Notes under the pieces: model-generated | The model's input: only the letters and a program-made list of their open reading frames with translations | What the model was told of the DNA's origin: nothing | Databases searched by the model: none | Shown here: positions 1 to 10,106 of the stretch, one piece after another | Numbering within the stretch: the first letter of the stretch is position 1 | Layout of the letters: every line of letters starts with the position of its first letter | Assembly: GCF_002865645.1 (NCBI RefSeq) | Contig: NW_020194519.1 | Location: 1,175,542 to 1,239,541 of the forward strand | Origin: Hyaloscypha bicolor E | Taxonomy: Eukaryota; Ascomycota; Leotiomycetes; Helotiales; Hyaloscyphaceae | Length of the DNA: 64,000 nucleotides | Reading direction: 5' to 3' | Program-made: the position numbers and the translations under genes

Positions 1-370
1 TTGACTTGCCAGTTGAGGACCTTGACTAGCGACTTCTCTAGAAGGACAAGTTTTATTTAATTTTCATTTGAGCCGAATTGGGAGAAACGTTCTTTATTAC
101 TCTTGTCCTGGACTGTTTGGGCAATAGGCCAAGCCATTTGAGCCTATACAGACAACAAAGTCGGCACCTCACGGAGCAGTGATGCCAAATGCCACCTATG
201 GTAGTGACATGCGTCTTTGCAGTAGTGCCCTTGGGGCGATAAATACGTGCGACATTTTTAATAGCATGCTAGCAGCAAGCGGCTTTGCCTTCAAATTTGG
301 ACGCCATGAAGTTAATCAAGCTATTGACAGCCGATAACCCAGGAAAGAAATAAAGCGCCATGTCAAATCG
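1..370. other. No gene seen; 5' edge of window
   Basis: Balanced base composition. I see no convincing reading frame or RNA gene here. It lies downstream of the stop of the small minus-strand gene that ends at 371, so part of it may be that gene's 3' UTR. Confidence 0.4.
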
Positions 371-683
371 CTACTGCTTCGAGAGCTCGCTTTTATCAAC
401 CTGAGCGCCATTCTCATAACTCTGAAACGTGTCAGGATAGCAGAGAGTATATTTTCCGCCATCAACAACCGTTTCAATGAGGTAAGGACCCCTTTTCTGT
501 CCATCCGCCGACGTGACATAAACTGAATCGCCGACACTGAAAGCACTCTCCTATATGATGATATCTTAGTTTTGGGGATCTAATACAAGTTTCAAGGCAG
601 CATGCGACAAACTTCTTTAGGTGCGAGACTCCTCCCCTTTCCACCCTTATCGACAGTGAAATCTGGGGTCGTGCGTCTTCCAT
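371..683 (-). CDS. Small two-exon gene, hypothetical protein (83 aa)
   Basis: I read exon 1 as 613-683 (ATG at 683-681) and exon 2 as 371-551, with the stop at 373-371. The 61-bp intron (552-612) has a GTTTGT donor, a CTAAG branch-like site and an ATATAG acceptor. The phases join exactly to 83 codons plus stop. Exon 2 carries FSVGDSVYV (residues 28-36), GPYLIETV (45-52) and GKYTLC (56-61). This resembles a short fungal hypothetical-protein family with a VGDxVYL...GPYLI...GKYTLC core, possibly a small beta-barrel fold. That family resemblance is from memory and no function is known to me. The fragments that stay open without splicing are in the wrong frame for exon 2. An alternative donor in exon 1 would change only the N-terminus. 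Confidence 0.55.
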
Positions 684-1458
684 TCGAAAGTTATTATTAG
701 CTTCATAGCCAGCTCTAGCTAGAGAAGCACCTGTACTTACCCGTCGGACGAAGACATCTTCGCTAGACTAATCCACGAGGCAAACAATGGAAGGCAGCGA
801 GAGAGCTGCGGTTCTTATGTTGCCCGATTGCTTCTTGTCATAGCCTAATAGGTCAATAGTCTGGTCTACACTCCAGATTGGTTGCCTTGCAGATTACTGC
901 TCACTGCAACCCAGCCCCGCTAAGGCGGACCACGACAAGACACTTTGCTCAAATGCTTGTCGTTAATCCAGGACCGCATGAAAGCACGCCCGGCTACAGT
1001 GCAGCGCGTGCTTGTGGTCCGGCAGCGTTCCCATTCTCCCGACCTACTCCTATCCTGGCCCTAAGATAGGAAAGGAAAGGTAGGGATCTAGGATAGGAAG
1101 AGGTCGGGTTGCCAAGAGGTTAGGAAGATGGGAACGCTGTGGCCCGGTGGAGTGGAGCACAAGAACTGAGCGAGCACGTCTCGCTGGCAAGGCATCCCAT
1201 CAGGCATTGAAGAAGTCGTAGTAGAATTTGTGTAGAAGTAGCAATAAGACCTCTCTGACAAATTGAACTTTTGAACCTAGTGTTGCTGGGAGGAATAAAC
1301 GCTTCATTCATTCAATATTGAATGGAAACGTGGACTTAGGCATGGATGTACCGCTTTGCAATATCCCAAGCAGTTTGCGCCACCACGCGAAGCTTTTCTG
1401 TGATATTATATGGCTTGGGTGGGACAGAAAGGGCAATTCAGAAGCCTGCGACATAGAA
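684..1458. other. Intergenic, contains an imperfect inverted repeat
   Basis: No protein or RNA gene is recognised. The short open frames here show no family features and partly read through the inverted repeat at 1022-1140. The right part is the presumptive promoter and 5' UTR of the DUF6594 gene. Confidence 0.4.
1022..1140. repeat. Imperfect inverted repeat (foldback)
   Basis: The left arm at 1022-1056 is the reverse complement of 1090-1140. The matching blocks are AGGATAGG(A)..AGGTCGGG and GATGGGAACGCTG. The right arm carries about 18 extra bases (1109-1126). The loop is a purine-rich tract. It could be a decayed small transposon or a foldback formed by local duplication. No target duplication was identified. 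Confidence 0.6.
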
Positions 1459-2578
1459 ATGAACCCGAGAGAAACGGAATGTCGTCCGCCGACCAAAACA
1501 AGTACGTCCATCCCTTCATTTTCCTATAGCTGGCTGCGCATGGTTTCCCCGGAAGAAATTGTACCAACCGTTTGCATCAGTTGAAGATTATAGGGCCGAC
1601 TATCCTCGATTCTGCGCTTATGTCGCTGCCAACCCCGACTTCCTAGTATGTCGACGATTTCTCCGACTCAGGTCCTGGCTCCTCTGCCTCAAACAGGACA
1701 AGTTGTCACAGCTCGAGGAGCAACTCGACAACCTTGACCAGAACGAGGCCTCTCCCTTGTTTCTCGGCATGAGCAGGTGTGATAGAAACACAGCCCGAAC
1801 CTCTCTTCTCTCTCAGGCTTCTGTTCTTCTAGATGACTACGGTAAGACACATACATGACTACTCGACTGTGATACTCTAGACATTTGACACGGAGACACT
1901 AGACTCCTTTCTGGAGAAGACCCATCGAATACTCGGTTACGTCCATGCTCTACCACGGGATGTGACTAGCCTTAGGAACTGGATGATGAATGGGAGTTTG
2001 AACAAGGATGAGCGAAGATACTTAGATCAACAGCAAGATCTCATCAGTCTCGGATCCTCAAGTGACGCAGCGAAGAAGAATCTTGAGAATTGGGTGGAGG
2101 ATCTTTTGGTCGACAATTGGGAAGGATTTCGATCGGTAAGAACCCAGTCAATGGATTCAATCCCAACCCAATAGGTAGCCACACAACTGACTAGACGGCC
2201 TGGGCCGTTCCGTCTAGATTCCGGGGCACGAGGCATCAAACGACCCCAGCGTCTACCTATACTCGGGATCTTTGATCAGGAGGATCACTGATGTGTTGAT
2301 GCTATCCCCGATCGCTCTTCTTCTTCTCTGCCCCATCATTATTTGCGTCCTCATCACTTCCACGTGGGCTCGGATCGCTGTCATAACTTTAGCAACTTTG
2401 ATATACTTGTCCATCTTATCGCGACTAACGAAGGCTAAAATGATCGAGCTGGTATTGGCTGGGTCAACGTGAGTGATTCTCGCCGGTAAGTTCATTGACT
2501 TGCTTACAAAAGCTGACGATATCCCGCAGGTTTGCTACGATCCTCAATGTCTTTGTTGCGGGCGTGAATAGCAACTGA
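1459..2578 (+). CDS. DUF6594-domain membrane protein (278 aa, five exons)
   Basis: Exons are 1459-1501, 1581-1841, 1903-2135, 2218-2468 and 2530-2578. All introns are GT-AG (79, 61, 82, 61 bp) and the phases add up to 278 codons plus stop. The N-terminal part shows the DUF6594 pattern: DYPRF at about 21-25, a RRF motif at 39-41, a KQDKLSQLEE helix at about 52-61, then LFLG..RCDRN. The middle has a SLRNW block. The C-terminus is a string of hydrophobic helices at about 208-226, 229-248 and 256-275, ending FATILNVFVAG, which exists only after the last intron is removed. DUF6594 is a fungus-specific family of unknown function, predicted to sit in a membrane by its C-terminus. The start at 1459 was chosen because the spliced frame opens there; an upstream in-frame ATG near 1342 is possible. 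The gene shows no RIP-type damage. Confidence 0.85.
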
Positions 2579-2967
2579 AGCTGCCTGTACACTACCCCAA
2601 AAAGGAATGTTTAAATTGACTGACGTATTTTGTGACTGTACTTGCTAGTAGTAGCTAGCATTGCTAATCGTGGACGAAGCTGTGGCGTTCTGACGAACTT
2701 GTGATATCTTCCATGTTGTCTTTGAAAGGTTATGAAGGAGGTCTGCGCACTGCCGCCCAATGATTATTGTAGTTCCAGAGTAGAATCAGCGATGGTTACT
2801 AACCAAGTAAGGGACAAAGAATGACGAATTAGAGCCACACTACCAATAAAATACCTAGATATATTTTCGAGTTGTCCTTGTCAGAATTTAAATGTGAGCT
2901 AAAACAGCGGAAGATTTCTCACCAAGCCCTTTATAAGAGCTACAACAGAGCTATAAGACCACAGTGG
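2579..2967. other. Intergenic between convergent genes
   Basis: The region between the DUF6594 stop and the v-SNARE exon stop holds no open frame of note. It presumably contains both 3' UTRs. Confidence 0.4.
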
Positions 2968-3153
2968 CTAATAGCGCCGTAGCAGCACAACGGCAGGTAC
3001 CGCAATGGCCACAGTTAATAGGATGACAATACTGCCCACCAAACACAGACGCCATTTTATACTCCTCCATAACATCTTCTTGCCTCTTACAAGGGCATCG
3101 CCACGATATTCTTGCAAAGATACAACCAGACTCTTAGCCATCTTGTTTAGAGA
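2968..3153 (-). pseudogene. Last exon of a synaptobrevin-type v-SNARE, gene truncated
   Basis: Reading the minus strand from a TTTTCAG acceptor (3159-3154) gives 61 codons to the stop at 2970-2968. The peptide aligns without gaps to the end of the SNARE motif and the tail anchor of Snc1/synaptobrevin. It has SL....L.VS.Q.YR..A (the SNARE layer spacing), then KKMLWRSIKWRLCLV, then one hydrophobic segment ending in VPAVVLLRRY. R-SNAREs are anchored in secretory vesicles by such a C-terminal helix. The upstream exons with the zero-layer arginine should lie above 3160, but that DNA is AT-rich and shows no SNARE coding. I infer the gene is broken there, unless its earlier exons lie beyond a long intron. 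Confidence 0.65.
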
Positions 3154-3240
3154 CTGAAAAATCTCTCTATATTATAACCCTCTCTAAATGTTTTCTCGTA
3201 CTATACCAATAGTGGCCTTAAGCGGCTCTTAGAATGCAAT

Positions 3241-3740
3241 ATTCGCTATTTTAATTAATAAAAGAATAAATTCTTTATAAATTATATAAGAAAGGAAATA
3301 GCTTATAAATATATATAAATATTTATAAATAAGCTAAAACTATTCTTTTAATTTATATTTTATATATAATTTCTTTTAAATTTTAAGTTTAATTAAATTT
3401 CTTTTTAATTATTATTAAAATATTTAATAAAATTTAAAAAATTATTTAAAATATAAACTTTTATAATATAATTATATATAATACTAAATTATATAAAAAA
3501 TTCTTAATATTTTTAATTATTAAACTTTAATAATATAAATATTTTAAATAAAAACTAATATAAATAAGTTTAAAAAACCAAAGAATATTAATTTAAAATA
3601 TTAATTTAAATATATATAAATTATTAAAAAAAGGGTTATTAGATTTTATATAATATTTAAAATTAATTAATTATTAAAAATATTAAAATAATTTTTTTAT
3701 ATTTAAAAAAAAGAAATTTAATTATTAAAATAAAAAATTC
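3241..3740. other. AT-rich RIP-type sequence, no gene
   Basis: This stretch is almost entirely A and T, with stops in all frames. No recognisable element relic was found. Confidence 0.6.
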
Positions 3741-3742
3741 TA

Positions 3743-3971
3743 ATTTATTATTTATTATTTATTATTTATTATTTATTATTTATTATTTATTATTTATTAT
3801 TTATTATTTATTATTTATTATTTATTATTTATTATTTATTATTTATTATTTATTATTATATTTTATTATTTATTATTTATTATTTATTATTTATTATTTA
3901 TTATTTATTATTTATTATTTATTATTTATTATTTATTATTTATTATTTATTATTTATTATTTATTATTTAT
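3743..3971. repeat. 7-bp tandem satellite (TTATTTA)n
   Basis: About 30 tandem copies of a 7-base unit TTATTTA. One interruption occurs near 3855-3865, where the phase shifts. Confidence 0.95.
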
Positions 3972-3984
3972 ATTTATATTAATT

Positions 3985-4870
3985 AATATTTAAGAGCTTT
4001 TATTAAAATATTTAGCCTTTTATCTTATATACCGGATCCGGTTTACTTTCTTATTTTATTCTTAATATATATTATATATAAAAAACCGGCTAAAGTCCGT
4101 AAAAGGCTTTTTTCGATTATAAGAGGAATAGTATTACTTTTACGGGCTTTTCCGGGGCTTCTATAGGCTCTTTCGGCTCTCTTACGGGCCCTCCCAAGCC
4201 TTACTAGCCCCTGCAAGCCCCTTACTACCCGTACTTTTGCCTATAACTCCCTCCTAAGCCTTATTCCCGCCTATAAAGTCCTCTCTTTCCTCCTATAGAC
4301 CCTCCCAAGCCTTATTTTCACTTATAGAGCTCTCTTTTCCCTCTTGCAAGCCCTCTCAAGCCTCACTCTTACTTGCAAAGCTTCCCCTTCCCTCTCGCAA
4401 GCCCTCCCAAGCTTTACTCTTACTTATAAAGCTTCTACTTATAGAGCTCCCTCCCATTTACGGGCACTTCCAAGCCTTATTTGCCCTAGAATTAAAGCTA
4501 ATAATTATTATTATATTTATATTTATCTATATTTATCTCCTCTTGCCTCTCTCTCTTCTCTTATACTTCCTTCTCTTGCACTTCCTTCTCTAGCTACTCT
4601 GCCTACCTCTCTCTCTTCCTCCTCATTTTTCTCCTTATACTCTACTCCTCTTTTAAATACTTATATTCTATTTATTTCTTTTTTTTATTCTCTTTCTACT
4701 ACGCCTTAAACTCTCCCTCTTCTAGAAACTGGCCCTCTCGTACCCGCAGCTCCCTTATCCACTCTTTAGTATCCGCTTCCCAAATCCTTCTTTATATCTT
4801 TCCGTTCTTATATTACTACTACCGGTCCTGGAGCTCTTGCTCCTCCTCTTAGGTCGGCTCCCATATATAA
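3985..4870 (-). pseudogene. RIP-mutated copy of the cysteine-cluster/repeat ORF
   Basis: This is collinear with 29290-30200 in the same orientation. Both share a GAGCTTTTATT start, a CGGTTTRCTTTC block and the CT-rich CAAGCC(C/T)(C/T)CC tandem part. Relative to the 29-kb copy, changes are nearly all C-to-T or G-to-A; for example TGCATTGCATG in that copy reads TATATTATATA here. On the minus strand near 4720-4850 an N-terminal region with many Trp, Arg and Glu codons can be traced, broken by stops at positions that look like mutated Gln or Trp codons. The plus-strand open frame at 4344-4709 is an artefact of the low-complexity tract. Confidence 0.7.
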
Positions 4871-5542
4871 TTATTAATTATAATTACCCGATATCCGGTA
4901 AACCCCCTCTCCTTCTTACTAGTAGCCTACTACTAGTACTAAATATAATTTGCAAGCTTAGTATAGGTAAAAGGAAGATTTAGATTCTGAGTATAAGATT
5001 AATAATAATTTGATTTAGTATTCCGGTACCGGTAAGGCTTATAGGTAAGGAAGCAGCCAAGATTACAGAGTTATAAATAGCTAGAATAACGGGTTTATGG
5101 GCCTAGAAAAGTTAGCCTGCCTGTAAATAGGTCCGTTAACTTACCTATATACTCTTCTTCCTCTTATTATTTATTTCTCTTTTATTCCTAAATTACTATA
5201 TAGTATAAGGCCTGCCGCTCTAGATATAAAGTATATATTATAGTTTGCTAGCTATCCTTAAAAGGAAATTAGAAGATTAACCGAGGGTAATAATACTCGG
5301 AATAATAGAATTAATTTAATAAAGATATTATAAACCATAAACTTAAGTAAAGTAAAGTATAAGAAATATAAAAAGTATAAAAAGTATAGGTATCCAGAAG
5401 TTTTAATATTCCTATATAGACCTATTTATATAATAGTATTAGGTTTTATAGATCTAAGCTTAATATAATAGAAGAAGTTATAGAAATATAGAATATATTA
5501 AAGATATACTATTAACTAGTATTAAGATATAAATTATAAACT
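4871..5542. other. AT-rich RIP-type sequence, no gene
   Basis: Stop-dense repeat-derived sequence. I found no boundary or domain signature in it. Confidence 0.5.
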
Positions 5543-6048
5543 TATAAAGTATATAATAGCAAGGTAATATATAAGTAATTAAGATAAGTAAGCTATAGAA
5601 TAATACTTATAAGTATAACTAATTTCAAGAATTAATTCTAATAAAAAACTAATTAATACCTCTTTCTAAAGCTAGAAGTATCTCTTTATATATTCCCTAG
5701 TACTTAGCCAAATATATAAAGCCTTTTACTTAATTAGGAAACATAATCCTATATAATTTATATAATTCTAATTGTTTATATATATTATAAAACCGGGTCT
5801 CTGGGCTTGAAAAGCAAAGTAAAGTGGCTCTTAATTCGAGAATTCTAAACTAAGAAAAAAAGCTTATAAATATAGGAGCTTTAGTATTCTAAATACTAGC
5901 TAGCCATATATATTATTGCAATTATATAATACTAAATTTACTAGTAAAGTAGTAAAGTATAATAATATAATTCTAATTATAAACTTTATTTAAAAATAGA
6001 GAACTAGATTTATAATATTTAGTATTTATTTATATATTATAATATATA
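5543..6048. mobile_element. Solo LTR of family A with an inserted small repeat
   Basis: From 5543 (TATAAAGTATATAATAG) the sequence follows the LTR seen at 37209, 44048 and 59171. The match breaks at about 5786 and resumes near 5935 (AATTCTAATTATAAACTTTA), ending near 6048. The insert at 5786-5935 begins CTGGGCTTGAAAAGCAAAG and is a member of the small repeat family also found at 18028, 31127 and 63826. No A-type internal region flanks it, hence solo LTR. Confidence 0.6.
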
Positions 6049-6400
6049 TATATGAATTATTTATTCTATATATTATATAATTATACTTATATAACTAGAG
6101 AAATTAAAACCCCTATTATAATACTTATTTATAAAGATAAGTAAAGTGAGTAAAGGCGAGATACTAGCTATTAAGCCTATAATAGTAAGGTAATATCTAA
6201 ATTAGGGTAAAATATGCTTTACTTTTATACTATAATACTTATATTATTTTTATAGCCATATATAATAATATATAACCCAGTAATTAATTATATTTAATTA
6301 AATTAAGCAAATAATTAATTATAATTTAATTACTATAATTCTGACTTAATTTAATTTGATTACCGGCCAATAATTATAATTAATTAAATTATTTGATATA
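6049..6400. other. AT-rich RIP-type sequence, no gene
   Basis: A short stretch at about 6175-6195 resembles the first 20 bases of the family A LTR. Otherwise nothing recognisable. Confidence 0.4.
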
Positions 6401-7449
6401 CTGGGCGCGTGGCCCAATAATACTTTGCTCGTGACTTGCGCCACGTCATACTAAGCCCTTTCAGGTTAGTAGGATCCCTTCAACGAATCCTCCCGGAGGC
6501 TCCAAACGAGCACGAGGGTCACACGGATCCTAAGAGTGTGAGCCAAAGGCCGCCATAACGATGTAATACCATCGCTTGTCTTACTTAAACCAACGTTCAG
6601 GGTGGGAACAATCCGAGGTTCGTCGTAAATGTTGGATTTACTCAACCTGCAAGAGCCTCCTCCTCTATTGCCGCTCAGCGATGCATCAAGAATTCGAGAA
6701 TTGTGGGCGGCTAAAAATAGATGCGCCCAAAAATGGGCCCTTCTTCAGGGTCGGGCTCCCCAATGACGCGAAAACCCAATTAATACAACATACTAATACC
6801 AATTATTTATTAGATTTATATATACTTTTAAGGCTTTTTAATAAAGGGTACTAATTAATAGCCTAAAAAGTATATATTTATCTAATAAAGTATTAGTCCC
6901 CCCTTGAAGAATAAGGGTCTTTTTAAGGATTTCATAAATTATAAGGGTATTTGATAAGGTTTGTTTTAGATCTGAGCTGACTGAGCCGAGCTTGAGCCGA
7001 GCCTGAGCAAAGGCGGCGCTGGTTACGTGAGACAGAGAGTCGGGACGAGCAAACATTGCCGTCAGGAAACTCTGTTTCCCCCGCCCAAAAGTCCTTGCAT
7101 TGCCAAAGACATCCCGCCGTTAATAGTTGCTTCGGTGCATCAACAAGATAGGAGGAAGGCCTTCCCTTAATCCTTGCTCTCTGCCAGCGCCCTCAAATCT
7201 TGTCGCGAGATCCGCTGAACCACCGGAAACTTGCCTCTAAAAATGCCCAGCTCCTTGAACTTTCTTCAACACTACTTCAGATTCTCAAACCTCTGTCAAA
7301 CGGGTGCTTGTTGGATATCCCTCTAAAATAGTACCGTCTCCAAGTTCCTAAAAAAAAACCCTACATAACATTCCAAAAATGCCAAAGATAAATGGCTCCA
7401 GACAGCCCATAAGCAGAAGTCTGACCTTATCCTCAACATCTGCATCCGA
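6401..7449. other. Balanced-composition islet without a recognised gene
   Basis: GC returns abruptly at about 6405. The region includes a long imperfect hairpin (6807-6889). A 43-codon frame at 7379-7510 (ATG with A at -3) could be a first exon, but it continues nowhere that I can follow. Confidence 0.35.
6807..6889. repeat. Imperfect hairpin, arms about 28 bp
   Basis: The arm TTATTAGATTTATATATAC..AAGGCTT is mirrored by AGCCTAAAAAGTATATATTT..CTAAT, with about 26 bases between. It could be a small foldback element or a transcription end site. Confidence 0.6.
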
Positions 7450-8010
7450 TCAAGTTCTCAGCAAAGTTTTCGGCGAGGGAATGCTGGAGAAGTACAGAAT
7501 GTCAAGGTGAAGCTGAAGTAGATCTCCCCCAGGAGTCAAGAGCCGAATGTCTAGGTATGGTGTTCGAGGGTAATCAATCTTGCCGGTCTCTTCGTGGGTT
7601 GAGACGATATCAAGTATTGCGTCATCGTTGATATAGGCATGTGGGACGTTATGTCTGGAGCCGGCTACGTCGACGACGTGTGCAGCTGGCACGACAAACT
7701 CCCAGGTCGTCGCTCCCAGGTTCGGGAGAGTTTTGTAAAGAGAGTAAATGGTTGACAGGATTTTGCCATTGGTTGCTGGCTCTCTATCGAAGACATCGTA
7801 GGTGCTATTGTACTGATTGCTAGGTGGCCTTGAGATTGCGTATATGAAAATTGTCACAGACCTACAAAGGGAGCCCACGGATGAGGCACTTGTAGGAGAA
7901 CTGTTTATCGAGAAAACTAAGCTAAGGAGGAAAGGGAGTCTCGAGCTGAGGTCCCTTAAGTATTTACAGTTCTTCGCTTGTGGCTCGGCCCAATGGGGCT
8001 TAGTGTTCTA
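7450..8010 (-). CDS. Unrecognised open frame, no ATG in it
   Basis: A minus-strand frame stays open for about 186 codons, from a stop at about 8011 to the stop at 7452-7450. The frame contains no ATG, so if real it must be joined to an upstream exon or be a fragment. The N-terminal third has a hydrophobic stretch (LPFLLSLVFSI) followed by Ser/Thr-rich sequence. The C-terminal part looks protein-like (YDVFDREPATNGKILS..., PYLDIRLLTPGGDLLQLHL), with normal codon use and no runs. I do not recognise the family. A splice acceptor near 7827 could make only the C-terminal 120 codons coding. Confidence 0.4.
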
Positions 8011-8068
8011 AATTTCCCAGAGTGCAGCTTCCCTTAGCTTCGTCACGTGCAACCATCATGTGACCCCA

Positions 8069-8122
8069 GATGCCAGATGCCAGATGCCAGGCTCAGATGC
8101 CAAATGCCAGATGCCAGGCTAG
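8069..8122. repeat. Short tandem repeat (CAGATGC)n
   Basis: Several copies of CAGATGC(C), interrupted by CAGGCT. The same repeat in RIP-converted form (CAGATACC) occurs at 54485-54612. Confidence 0.85.
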
Positions 8123-9426
8123 GTGGAGCGTGGAATCGTGACAAAAATGGTGGAAAAAATTATAGGGTTTACGAGATAATCATTGTAAATAGTGCGGAGT
8201 TTTTGACCTGGTGATAGCTCTTTGAAGAGATGCCGAGCTCAGTTCTTAGAAGGCGCGGCTTCAAGCGTATCAAAAAAGCACTATTGGAATATACAAAACA
8301 TGTTCACATCGAGAGGTGGAATTCTTTTGGAGACTCCTAACTTCTTTTACATACTAACAAGAGGAGGTCTGACATTCGAGTTGCTCTATCCTACCTAGAG
8401 TTCTGTGGATCAAGTTCAATTTTTAATTCCTTCTCATAATGAATAATTCTTAATAATAGATATTTTAAAGATGAAACTGTAACCCTACTAGTGAGTAAGA
8501 CTTGCCTATATACTAAGGATGCGAGGTGGTTATAGGTAAGCAATAAATCAAATAGAAATGGTTGCATTTAGAAGTCAGGTAATAGATTTAGTATAGAACT
8601 AATCTCTATTTCTCTTGAGAAGTCTAGGAGGGCGCCTTCTAAATAGAGAATACAACCGATATAATTACAAGAGTATATTATAGATATATATATATATTAG
8701 TAATATAAGAAGTAATATAAAGGTTATACTAATTGTTCTAATTATTATAATTAGCTTAATTAACCTAAAAGTTAATAATATTAATTCGGGCTATTTTTAT
8801 TTATATAAGAATTAATTAAAGTAAAAGTATAGCTAATAAATTTACTAGAAATATAAATAATCTTGAAATTCTTTAAAAAATATAAATTAGTATTACTTTA
8901 TAGATTATTCTTGATTTAAACTAATTAGTTATTAAAAACTTTATAGTTTTTAATAATAAAAGTTAAATTTAAAAAAAGCTTAGAAAATAAGAGATTTTAG
9001 TAAAATTAAAATAATTTAAAAGAAATAAAGAGCTAAAAAAAAAACAGATATAACTAGTTTTTATATAAGTTAACTTATTATATTCTTATAATATTAAATA
9101 TTTTTCCCGAGTTTAGTATTATAAAGTTTAATATTCTCGAAAATACCTTTAGTATTTTTATATCTTATTTTATAAGTAATTAATTTCTTAGTAATTTTCT
9201 AATAACTTTTAATAATTATATAAATATTTTTAAAGAAGTTATTAGAATCTTTAGCTTATTTTCTTATATTATAAGTAATAATTGGGTTTTTAATATCTAG
9301 AATCTTTTTATTAAAAGAAAAAACTTCTTTCTTTAAAATTTATTTATAAAGTTTTTAGAAATATTAATAAAATATTTGAATTAAATAAAGCTATTAATAA
9401 AATAATTTAATTTAATAAAAGTATAT
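8123..9426. other. Transition into AT-rich DNA, no gene
   Basis: Composition falls gradually up to about 8660, then becomes RIP-type AT-rich. No element domain is traceable. Confidence 0.45.
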
Positions 9427-9430
9427 TTGA

Positions 9431-9668
9431 AAGTTAATATTTTTTATTATTATATTTTTTATTATTATATTTTTTATTATTATATTTTTTATTATTATAT
9501 TTTTTATTATTATATTTTTTATTATTATATTTTTTATTATTATATTTTTATTATTATATTTTTATTATTATATTTTTTATTATTATATTTTTTATTATTA
9601 TATTTTTTATTATTATATTTTTTATTATTATATTTTTTATTATTATATTTTTTATTATTATATTTTTT
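9431..9668. repeat. 15-bp tandem minisatellite
   Basis: About 16 copies of ATTTTTTATTATTAT, with a few copies one base shorter. The Phe/Tyr/Leu-only peptide it could encode is an artefact of the repeat. Confidence 0.95.
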
Positions 9669-9901
9669 CTAATAATTTTATTATTAGTATATATATAAGA
9701 ATTATAAGATTTTAAAATAAGACTTATTATTAATAATTAAATTACTAGCTTATAAGTATTTATTATTCTAGAACTTAATTAAAAAGTAATTTTAAAGAAA
9801 GATTTTCGGTTTTCGGTTTTTAAAAAAAGATTTAAATATATAATTTCTTTAAAGATTTTAAAGGTTTTGCTTTTATTAATTTAAAGCATTTTACTTATAT
9901 T

Positions 9902-10106
9902 TATAATAACTAATATAAGGGTATAATCTGCTAAGAATAGGATATTAGAAACAGGTATAAAATAAAGCTAAGCCGGAATTACTTGGATGAAATAATACTA
10001 AAGGTTAAGGCATTCTCTCTACTTTATTTCATAGCTTAGTATTTTCTAATATATAAGATTCTTTAAACTTTAAGCCTTTAACTATTATATTAATCCCGCT
10101 ATTATA
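9902..10106 (+). repeat. 5' LTR of element B
   Basis: Same length (205 bp) as the 3' LTR. Shared blocks include GGATATTAGAAA, AAGCTAAGCCGGAATTACTT and TTTAAACTTTAAGCCTTTAA. An unmutated partial relative lies at 19611-19707. Confidence 0.9.

Noticed and set aside
1120..1311. 63-residue minus-strand frame next to the DUF6594 gene
   Set aside because: It reads through one arm of the inverted repeat and has no protein features.
4344..4709. 121-residue Leu/Ser-rich protein
   Set aside because: A low-complexity CT tract in the mutated copy of the same repeat; no conserved features.
3241..6400. CRISPR-like or satellite array
   Set aside because: The repeats are contiguous 7-bp units without spacers; no array structure.
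7379..7510. 43-codon plus-strand frame with a good start context
   Set aside because: It overlaps the minus-strand open frame, has no recognisable continuation after a possible donor near 7506, and no family likeness.
9427..9672. 81-residue Phe/Tyr/Leu protein
   Set aside because: It is the direct translation of the 15-bp minisatellite.
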